A stretch of DNA of 11,802 nt from CAIKMD01 sp035533255 (GTDB taxonomy: Bacteria; Pseudomonadota; Alphaproteobacteria; ATCC43930; CGMCC-115725): the NCBI GenBank assembly GCA_035533255.1, contig DATLUE010000247.1:1-11802 (forward strand), written 5' to 3'. The notes below the pieces were generated by a model. It was not told the DNA's origin. It did not search any database and saw only the letters and a list, made by a program, of their open reading frames with translations. Made by a program: the position numbers and the translations under genes. Below, in pieces: positions 6,510-11,802 of the stretch. Within the stretch, counting starts at the first letter, position 1; each line of letters begins with the position of its first letter.

Positions 6510-7745
6510 ATGGATTTCGCGTTCTCGGAAAAGTCGCAGCGGATGCAGGCGGCGGTCAAGCAATTCATCGACACCCATGTCGCCCCGCGCGACGCCGACT
6601 ACGCCGAATGCGAGCATCAAGGCATCTTTCCGCCGCCTTTCGTCGAAGAGCTTAAGGCCAAGGCGCGCGCCGAGGGCTTGTGGAATCTGTTCCTCCCGGG
6701 CCTCAGGCCCGACGAGCCGGGCACGCAACTATCGAATCTCGATTACGCGCCCTGCGCCGAGATCATGGGCCGGATCGATTGGGCGTCCGAGGTCTTTAAT
6801 TGCAGCGCGCCTGACACCGGCAATATGGAGCTCTTACATCTCGCGGCGACGCCGGCACAACAGGCGCAATGGCTGACGCCGCTGCTCGAAGGCCGCATCC
6901 GCTCGTCCTTCGCGATGACCGAGCCCGATGTCGCTTCCTCCGACGCGACCAACATCCGTACCTCGATCAAGCGCGACGGCGACGATTGGGTGATCAGCGG
7001 CCGCAAATTTTTTATCACCAACGCCGCCGATCCGCGCACCCGGCTGTTCATCGTCATGGGTCAGAGCAGTCCCGAGCGTGCCGAAGCGCATCGCCGCCAG
7101 AGCATGGTGCTGGTGCCGGCGGATGCGTCCGGCCTCAGCGTCGTGCGCAATCCGCCGGTGATGCATCAGGTACATGGCAACGGCCATTGCGAGGTGCTGT
7201 TCGAGAATGTGCGCGTGCCGGCCGACGCGCTGCTCGGCGAGGAAGGCGGCGGCTTCGCACTGGCGCAGGCGCGGCTCGGCCCGGGGCGCATCCATCACTG
7301 CATGCGCGCGATCGGCGCCGCCGGGTTGGCGCTGGAGCTGATGATCGGGCGCAGCCTCGAGCGCCGCACCTTCGGCCAGATGCTGCACGAGCACGGCACG
7401 ATCCGCGAATGGATCGCGCTGTCGCGCATCGAGATCGAGCAGGCGCGGCTCCTCGTCTTCAAAACCGCGTGGTTGATCGATCAGTTCGGCGCGAAGGCGG
7501 CGCGACGCGAGGTCTCGCTGATCAAGGTGATCGTGCCGCGCATCGAGGTCGCGATCGCCAACCGCGCGATGCAGGTGTTCGGCGCCAAGGGCCTGACCCA
7601 GGACACGCCGCTGCCCGACATATGGACGCATGGCCGCTATCTGCAAATCGTCGACGGCCCCGACGAGGTCCATCTCCGCTCCATCGCCCGCGCCGAAGTG
7701 CGCGCGATGGAAAAGAAACTGGCTAGCGAGGTTGGTAAGAAATGA
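6510..7745 (+). CDS. Acyl-CoA dehydrogenase, ACAD10/ACAD11-like
   Basis: A 411-residue flavoenzyme that introduces an alpha-beta double bond into an acyl-CoA, passing electrons to electron-transfer flavoprotein; cytoplasmic. It begins MDFAFSEKSQRMQ (N-terminal helical domain). FAMTEPDVASSDATNI at about 134-149 is the flavin/substrate loop in the form typical of ACAD10/11-type enzymes. WVISGRKFFITNAADPR follows in the beta domain, and RTFGQMLHEHGTIREWIA plus MQVFGAKGLTQDTPLPDIW lie in the C-terminal helical domain. At the position of the catalytic Glu of medium-chain enzymes (YEGT) it reads VDGPDEVH, so Asp382 is the likely base, as in ACAD10/11 relatives (inferred from motif alignment). The length is normal for the single-domain bacterial form; the kinase-like domain of animal ACAD10/11 is absent. 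GGAG at 6499-6502 sits 7 nt before the ATG. It is monocistronic here, so the natural acyl substrate is unknown. Confidence 0.93.
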   Translation: MDFAFSEKSQRMQAAVKQFIDTHVAPRDADYAECEHQGIFPPPFVEELKAKARAEGLWNLFLPGLRPDEPGTQLSNLDYAPCAEIMGRIDWASEVFNCSAPDTGNMELLHLAATPAQQAQWLTPLLEGRIRSSFAMTEPDVASSDATNIRTSIKRDGDDWVISGRKFFITNAADPRTRLFIVMGQSSPERAEAHRRQSMVLVPADASGLSVVRNPPVMHQVHGNGHCEVLFENVRVPADALLGEEGGGFALAQARLGPGRIHHCMRAIGAAGLALELMIGRSLERRTFGQMLHEHGTIREWIALSRIEIEQARLLVFKTAWLIDQFGAKAARREVSLIKVIVPRIEVAIANRAMQVFGAKGLTQDTPLPDIWTHGRYLQIVDGPDEVHLRSIARAEVRAMEKKLASEVGKK

Positions 7746-7782
7746 AAATCGATAGAAATTGAATCTCGATAACGAAACATTG

Positions 7783-7896
7783 TCGTTGCGAGCGTCCTTC
7801 GCCAAGCTCAGGATGAGGGCGAAGCAATCCAGTCGGCGGACACACCGGATTGCTTCGTCGCTCCTGAGCTCTCGTCGAAGGGGCTCCTCGCAATGA
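7783..7896. repeat. Long composite palindromic repeat, possible bidirectional terminator
   Basis: Two arms of about 48-50 bp face each other around a 16-bp loop. The outer match is TCGTTGCGAG (7783-7792) with CTCGCAATGA (7887-7896). The inner match is GAAGCAATCC (7821-7830) with GGATTGCTTC (7847-7856). Each arm also carries a copy of the CCTTCG...GCTCAGGA type element found alone at 901 and 6305. It sits 37 bp after the acyl-CoA dehydrogenase stop and 54 bp after the stop of the convergent binding-protein gene. It could therefore end or protect both transcripts. No T-run is present. Confidence 0.8.
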
Positions 7897-7950
7897 CGAA
7901 ACTCTAAAGTGTTAGCCCGCGCCTTCAGGCGACCGCGGCTCCCGCTAACT

Positions 7951-8958
7951 CTACTCCCGTCCCGGCAAGGCGACGACGTAGCGCTGGTCGATGATCTCGG
8001 CGGCGTTGACGGGAGTCTTGATCTCGCCTTGAGCGCGGAACCAGTCGATCTGGCGGCGAATGTCCTGGCTGTCGAGGCGCAGCTCGGCATCGAGCCAGGG
8101 TATGGCGACGCGAATCTGCTCGACCGGCTGATGCGTGTATGTCGAGAGCAGCGCCAGAATCGCGTCGGCGGTCGGGCCGTCGCGGCGGTGCTCGCTCGCA
8201 TCGGCAAAGGCATCGTGATAATCGCGCGCGCCTTTCTTGAACGCGCGCAGGAAACGCTCGACCGTCGCGCGATGGTCGTTTGCGATCTTCGATGAGGTGA
8301 ACGCCGTGTTGGGCTGGCCATAGGGAACTTCGTCGCCAACCCAGCCCAAGAGCTTCGCATCGCCGCGCGACAGCAGCCGCATCGCCGGCGTCACCGGAAA
8401 GACGCCGAGATCGGCTTGGCCGCCTGCCAAAGCCGAGCTCATGTTGGTGTTCGACTGCAAAGCGGCGACGCGGATGTCCTTGAGGTCGATCTTGTACTTC
8501 TCGGCGGCGAGGCCAAGATCGTAGTGGAGTTGCGATCCGACCTGCGTCACCGCGGCGGTGCGGCCGGCGAGTTGCTTGAGCGATGTCAGCCCCGCCTCGT
8601 AAGCGCGGTTGGAGGCGAGGTAGCCGGCGTTCTTGAAGCCGGGCATTTCGCGATTACCGGCGGCGATGATCTTCAAGACGCCCTGCCCGGCGAGGCTGTA
8701 GAACGCGGCCGACATGCCGGTGACGCCGAAATCGATGTCGCCCGAAGCCGCCGCAATGGCAATCGGCTGCGCCGCATCGAAATAGACGATCGTCGCATCG
8801 AGACCCTCGTCGCGGAAATAACCGCGGTCGTCGGCGACGAAAATCGGACCGACGGCCAAGGTCCGCACGACGCCGATCTTGATCGCTTCGGCTTTTGCGG
8901 CCGCCGCCGCGCAAGACAGCAGCAGCAACCCCAAAACGATCCGCGCTACGATGCTCAT
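7951..8958 (-). CDS. ABC transporter substrate-binding protein, NitT/TauT (SsuA/THI5-like) family, orphan
   Basis: A 335-residue periplasmic binding protein. The signal peptide is MSIVARIVLGLLLLSC with AKA cleavage near residue 23; LLSC at 13-16 is a possible but imperfect lipobox. The mature start IKIGVVRTLAVGPIFVADDRGYFRDEGL matches the first lobe of SsuA/TauA/NMT1-like proteins. It is followed by AAASGDIDFGVTGMSAAFYSLA, TSLKQLAGRTAAVTQVGSQLHY (lobe entry) and ALAGGQADLGVFPVTPAMRLL, the typical order of that fold. The family delivers sulfonates, nitrate/cyanate or pyrimidine/thiamine precursors to a permease. The ligand here is unknown, and no permease or ATPase gene is adjacent. The start ATG 8958 is fixed by a purine-rich site (GGGGAGGGAAG at 8963-8973). 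The gene is bounded by palindromes on both sides, so it is probably transcribed alone. Confidence 0.88.
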   Translation of the reverse strand: MSIVARIVLGLLLLSCAAAAAKAEAIKIGVVRTLAVGPIFVADDRGYFRDEGLDATIVYFDAAQPIAIAAASGDIDFGVTGMSAAFYSLAGQGVLKIIAAGNREMPGFKNAGYLASNRAYEAGLTSLKQLAGRTAAVTQVGSQLHYDLGLAAEKYKIDLKDIRVAALQSNTNMSSALAGGQADLGVFPVTPAMRLLSRGDAKLLGWVGDEVPYGQPNTAFTSSKIANDHRATVERFLRAFKKGARDYHDAFADASEHRRDGPTADAILALLSTYTHQPVEQIRVAIPWLDAELRLDSQDIRRQIDWFRAQGEIKTPVNAAEIIDQRYVVALPGRE

Positions 8959-8993
8959 TCGTCTTCCCTCCCCTTTGGCGCGCCCGATCGGGG

Positions 8994-9022
8994 ATCATAG
9001 TGCCTGACCGCGCGCGCGAGAA
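8994..9022 (-). promoter_or_regulatory. Candidate promoter of the substrate-binding protein gene
   Basis: On the minus strand TATGAT (complement of 8994-8999) is a good -10 element. TTCTCG (complement of 9017-9022) lies 17 bp upstream as a poor -35. The start codon is about 35 bp downstream. This is a visual call resting mainly on the -10. Confidence 0.3.
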
Positions 9023-9102
9023 CAGGACGCGATGTAGCGCGACATGCCGTCGCCCGCCGAATTGCGGGCGATGGAAAGAAAGATGCGGAAGTGCCGTACC
9101 TT

Positions 9103-9195
9103 CGTCATTTGCGAGCCAGAAGGACCAAGCAATCTAGAGCGACACGTTCGGCCTTGGATTGCTTGGTCGACCTAACGGTCTGCTCGCAGCGACGG
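9103..9195. repeat. Palindromic repeat downstream of dps (cgtcat...gcgag / aagcaatc type)
   Basis: There is a perfect 12-bp inner inverted repeat, GACCAAGCAATC (9123-9134) with GATTGCTTGGTC (9157-9168). The outer arms are CGTCATTTGCGAG (9103-9115) and CTCGCAGCGACGG (9183-9195). It shares the 'cgtc..tgcgag' and 'aagcaatc' blocks with 7783-7896 but lacks the nested CTCAGGATGA element. It lies 11 bp beyond the dps stop codon and may terminate or stabilise that transcript. Confidence 0.75.
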
Positions 9196-9206
9196 CAGGT
9201 CCGACC

Positions 9207-9695
9207 TTATTCCGGCTCTTGCGTGTGCGCCTCGAGGAACCACAGCGATTTGTCGAGCGCGCGCGAATAGGCGGTGAGGATGTCGGCGGTGTCCTTGTCG
9301 CCGGCATCGTCGGATTCGGCGATCGCGGCGCGCGCCGCATTCGCGGTCTTGCCGTAGCGCTCGATCAGCGCGGCGAGATGGTCTTTGATCTTGTGGATGT
9401 CGGTCGGATAGGGCTTGAGGCTCGTGCCTTTCGCCACCGCCTGCGTCGTCCCTAGCGCGGTGCCGCCGAGCTGCACGATCCGCTCGGCCATCGTATCGAC
9501 ATGGCCGTCGATCTCGGTGCGGAAGGTATCGATCATCTCGTGGACCGCGATGAATTGCGGCCCTTTCAAATTCCAATGCGCCTGCTTGGTCAGCAGCGCG
9601 AGATCGATCGCCTCGGCGAGCCGCACGTTGAGCAGCTCGATCACCGTGGTCTTGGTGTTGGATTTGAGATCGTTCTGCGTCTTGAACAAAGCCAT
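9207..9695 (-). CDS. dps: Dps family DNA-binding, iron-storing ferritin-like protein
   Basis: A 162-residue protein that assembles into a 12-subunit shell, oxidises Fe(II) with peroxide and stores the iron, protecting DNA in starvation and oxidative stress. The shared inter-subunit ferroxidase site is complete: H40 (KQAHWNLKG), H52 and D56 (VHEMIDTF), D67 and E71 (HVDTMAERI). These match E. coli Dps H51, H63, D67, D78 and E82 with a constant offset of 11. Also typical are QLGGTALGTTQ and the ending SLWFLEAHTQEPE. The N-terminal tail is shorter than in E. coli and carries three Lys (K5, K11, K15), so DNA binding is possible but not assured. A near-perfect ribosome site (AGGAGGT, complement of 9702-9708, 6 nt before ATG) fixes the start. 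It follows rpiA by 25 bp, so it may share that transcript, though the strong site fits high expression from its own promoter. Confidence 0.95.
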   Translation of the reverse strand: MALFKTQNDLKSNTKTTVIELLNVRLAEAIDLALLTKQAHWNLKGPQFIAVHEMIDTFRTEIDGHVDTMAERIVQLGGTALGTTQAVAKGTSLKPYPTDIHKIKDHLAALIERYGKTANAARAAIAESDDAGDKDTADILTAYSRALDKSLWFLEAHTQEPE

Positions 9696-9720
9696 GTTGC
9701 TACCTCCTGTTGTTGTGGGC

Positions 9721-10419
9721 TTAGAAATTTACGGGCGTCGGGCGGAGCAGCTCGACCCCGCTCGGCGTGCCGATGACCGCCATCGTCGCCAGACCGACGA
9801 ACAGCCCGGTCGCGACCACGCCAAAGACCGATCGTAGCCGCGCATCCAGCGCCGCCGGGTCGGCAATCTCGGCAAGGCTGCAATCCGCAATGTAGTTCCC
9901 ATTATCGGTGACGAAGGGCTCGTGCCCCGCCCGTCGTAGCTGCGGCGCCGCGGCGATCTCGGTCAGGCGATCGAGCGTCACCGGCGCGCCGAAGCGTGTG
10001 ATCTCGACCGGCAGCCTGGTCTTGCCGCCCAGCGTCTCGACCAGCTTCGATTGATCGGCGACCACGATCACCGCCTCGCTCGCCAGCGCGACCATCTTCT
10101 CGCGCAGCAGCGCGCCGCCGAGGCCCTTGACCAGATCGAGCGTGCCGCGTACGACCTGATCGGCGCCGTCGAGGGTCAGATCGATGCGGCGATGCGCGGC
10201 AAAATCGGTCAGCGGAATGCCGAGCCGCCGCGCCGCTGTCGCGGTCTGCTCGGATGACGGAATGGCGACGATCCTCAGCCCCGCCGCGACCCGCGCCGCC
10301 AGCGCCTCGAGCACGAACGCAACGGTCGATCCGCTGCCGAGGCCCAGCACCATGCCGTCATGGATTTCGGCGACCGCGCGTTCGGCGGCGCGCTGCTTTT
10401 GCGCATCTTGCTCGGTCAC
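9721..10419 (-). CDS. rpiA: Ribose-5-phosphate isomerase A
   Basis: A 232-residue cytoplasmic enzyme of the pentose phosphate pathway, interconverting ribose-5-phosphate and ribulose-5-phosphate. The motifs run in the expected order: GLGSGST (26-32, phosphate loop), IPSSEQTA (53-60), LDGADQV (83-89), KGLGGALLREK (98-108), and GTPSGVELL near the C-terminus. D84, D87, K98 and E107 correspond to the E. coli catalytic residues D81, D84, K94 and E103. The usual GADE is GADQ here, a change next to the catalytic Asp that some relatives may tolerate. The start is GTG 10419, the only start that leaves a normal N-terminus (TEQDAQKQRAAERAV). It overlaps the TGA of the molybdenum hydroxylase gene by 4 bp (GTGA), implying coupled translation. 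The frame remains open upstream to 10857, but that is antisense-like noise inside the neighbouring gene. Confidence 0.95.
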   Translation of the reverse strand: MTEQDAQKQRAAERAVAEIHDGMVLGLGSGSTVAFVLEALAARVAAGLRIVAIPSSEQTATAARRLGIPLTDFAAHRRIDLTLDGADQVVRGTLDLVKGLGGALLREKMVALASEAVIVVADQSKLVETLGGKTRLPVEITRFGAPVTLDRLTEIAAAPQLRRAGHEPFVTDNGNYIADCSLAEIADPAALDARLRSVFGVVATGLFVGLATMAVIGTPSGVELLRPTPVNF

Positions 10420-11802
10420 CGGGTTCGCGCCTTCTCGATTGCGCGCCAAACCGCCGACGGCGTCGCCGGCAGCGGCAGGTCGTGTACGCCCAGGCCGCTC
10501 AACGCATCGACGATCGCGTTGACCACCGCCGCCGGCGCGGCCGTGGTCGGCCCCTCGCCCGCCGATTTGATGCCGAGCGGATTGGTCGGCGACAGCATTT
10601 CGACGATCTCGGTGCGAAGGCTCGGCAGATCGCCGGCGCGCGGCATGCCGTAATCCAGGAACGAGCCGGTGAGCTTCTGCCCCGATTGCGGGTCGCTCAC
10701 GCATTGCTCGGACAACGCCTCGCCGACGCCATGCGCGATCGAGCCGTGGCTCTGGCCGTCGACGATCAGCGGATTGATGCAGCGCCCGACATCGTCGACG
10801 CTGGCATAGCGCGCGATCGCGACCGCGCCGGTCTCGGGATCGAGCTCGACCTCGCAAATGGCGCAGCCATTGGGAAAGACCGGCGTATGCATCTCGTTAT
10901 CCGCGACCACCGCAAGCCCGTCGCGCAGATCGCCCGGCAGATTGCGCTGCGCCGCGGCGCGCGCCAAAGCGAAGAGATCGAAGCTGCGGCTGGTGCCGGG
11001 CGCGGCAAAGCGGCCGGCGTCGAACGTCACCCGCTCGGGCGTGGTTTCGAGCGCCAGCGCGGCGATGCGCTTGCCCTTCTCGATCAGCGCCGCGGCGGCA
11101 AGCGCCATTACCGTCGCACCGTGACGCATCGAGCGGCCGGAATGCGAGCCGCCGCCTTCGGTGACGAGATCGGTGTCGCCCAGGATCACATCGACGCTCT
11201 CGACCGGCACGCACAGCATGTCCCCAAGCAACTGCGCGAAACTGGTCTCGTGACCCTGGCCGCTCGGCTGCGCGCCGATGATGAGCCGCACGCGGCCCTC
11301 GGTCGTGACCGAGACGGCGGCGCGCTCGCGCGGGGCGCCGGTCGAGGATTCGACGTAATTGGCAAGGCCCAGCCCCAGCAGCTTGCCGCGCGAAACAGCC
11401 TCGCGGCGGCGCTGGTCGGCGCTGGGCCAATCGGCAAGGGCGAGCGCGCGATCCATGGCGCTCTCGTAATCGCCGCTGTCGTAGATCGTTCCGACCGCGT
11501 TGCGATAAGGCATCGCCTCCGGCCGGACCAGGTTCCGGCGCCGCAGCGCGATGCGATCGATGCCGAGCTCGCGCGCCGCGGCGTCGATCAGCCGCTCCAG
11601 CGCGTAATTCACCTCGGGCCGGCCCGAGCTGCGCATCGTGTTGGTCGGCACGGTGTGGGTGAAGACCGCGCGGGCACGCAGGCTCGCCACGGGAATGGCG
11701 TAGGAGCCGGTGACGAGCCCCGCACCTTTCGCCAGCGGCGACAGCGAGACGCAATGCGCGCCGACATTGCTGATATTGTCGGCGCGCAGCGCGAGAAACC
11801 GG
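10416..11802 (-). CDS. Molybdenum hydroxylase large subunit (xanthine dehydrogenase / aldehyde oxidase family), C-terminal part, cut by window edge
   Basis: The frame is open to the right edge (first codon ends at 11801), so about 460 C-terminal residues are present; the full subunit would be about 750-780. It reads FLALRADNISNVGAH, then TVPTNTMRSSGRPEVNYALERLIDAAARELGID. This is followed by GAQPSGQGHETSFAQLLGDML, a molybdopterin-cytosine-dinucleotide loop, and VILGDTDLVTEGGGSHSGRS. Near the C-terminus come CAICEVELDPETGAVAIARYASVDDVGRCINP and IKSAGEGPTTAAPAAVVNAIVDAL; the Glu of GEGP (codon 10554-10556) is the expected catalytic base. The class hydroxylates N-heterocycles or aldehydes. The form-I CO dehydrogenase loop (AYRCSFR) is replaced by NTMRSSGR, so CO oxidation is not supported. 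The iron-sulfur and FAD subunits are not in view. The gene is coupled to rpiA by a 4-bp overlap. Confidence 0.88.
   Translation of the reverse strand, partial: RFLALRADNISNVGAHCVSLSPLAKGAGLVTGSYAIPVASLRARAVFTHTVPTNTMRSSGRPEVNYALERLIDAAARELGIDRIALRRRNLVRPEAMPYRNAVGTIYDSGDYESAMDRALALADWPSADQRRREAVSRGKLLGLGLANYVESSTGAPRERAAVSVTTEGRVRLIIGAQPSGQGHETSFAQLLGDMLCVPVESVDVILGDTDLVTEGGGSHSGRSMRHGATVMALAAAALIEKGKRIAALALETTPERVTFDAGRFAAPGTSRSFDLFALARAAAQRNLPGDLRDGLAVVADNEMHTPVFPNGCAICEVELDPETGAVAIARYASVDDVGRCINPLIVDGQSHGSIAHGVGEALSEQCVSDPQSGQKLTGSFLDYGMPRAGDLPSLRTEIVEMLSPTNPLGIKSAGEGPTTAAPAAVVNAIVDALSGLGVHDLPLPATPSAVWRAIEKARTR

Noticed and set aside
6834..8360. Minus-strand open frame of 508 codons spanning the repeat at 7783-7896
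   Set aside because: It runs antisense through the acyl-CoA dehydrogenase, across the palindrome (translating as FRHCEEPLRRELRS, typical of such repeats) and out of frame through the binding-protein gene.
10416..11802. Aerobic CO dehydrogenase large subunit (CoxL form I)
   Set aside because: The diagnostic Cys-containing AYRCSFR loop is absent; the equivalent stretch reads NTMRSSGR.
1..11802. CRISPR array, tRNA, insertion sequence or phage gene
   Set aside because: The repeats present are inverted and solitary, not regularly spaced direct repeats. No transposase, integrase or tRNA-like cloverleaf was recognised.

Overview
This window is GC-rich DNA with dense, mostly minus-strand genes. The gene content and the dispersed palindromic intergenic repeats (cores 'ccttcg...gctcaggatga' and 'cgtcattgcgag...gaagcaatcc') suggest a soil or plant-associated alphaproteobacterium of the Hyphomicrobiales (Bradyrhizobium / Xanthobacteraceae-like). 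That assignment is inferred from style and repeats, not from a marker gene.

Layout, left to right. (1) 1-868, minus: a tungstate-type ABC importer, with the permease TupB followed by the first 57 residues of the binding protein TupA, which runs off the left edge. (2) 869-1781: a decayed stretch with a palindromic repeat, about 190 bp with nothing recognisable, a fragment of a VOC/glyoxalase-like gene on the plus strand and the first third of a 2-oxoglutarate/Fe(II) oxygenase-like gene on the minus strand. The two fragments meet tail to tail near 1311; nested inverted repeats follow. (3) 1782-3488, minus: a complete GMC-family FAD oxidoreductase. (4) 3695-6294: two exported right-handed beta-helix proteins, convergent, with 3' ends overlapping by 28 bp. 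(5) 6510-7745, plus: an acyl-CoA dehydrogenase of the ACAD10/11 type. (6) 7951-8958, minus: an orphan NitT/TauT-type substrate-binding protein. It is separated from its neighbours by long palindromes at 7783-7896 and 9103-9195. (7) 9207-11802, minus: a likely operon running from a molybdenum hydroxylase large subunit (incomplete at the right edge) through rpiA (4-bp GTGA overlap) to dps (25-bp gap).

Most genes look like ordinary accessory metabolism: metal-oxyanion uptake, flavin and molybdenum oxidoreductases, a fatty-acyl dehydrogenase and a nutrient-binding protein. I did not find an obviously new system. The points most worth a second look are the paired gene remnants at 1131-1631, the convergent overlapping beta-helix pair, the composite palindrome at 7783-7896, and the unusual Mo-hydroxylase/rpiA/dps grouping. 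No tRNA, rRNA, CRISPR array, insertion sequence or phage gene was seen.
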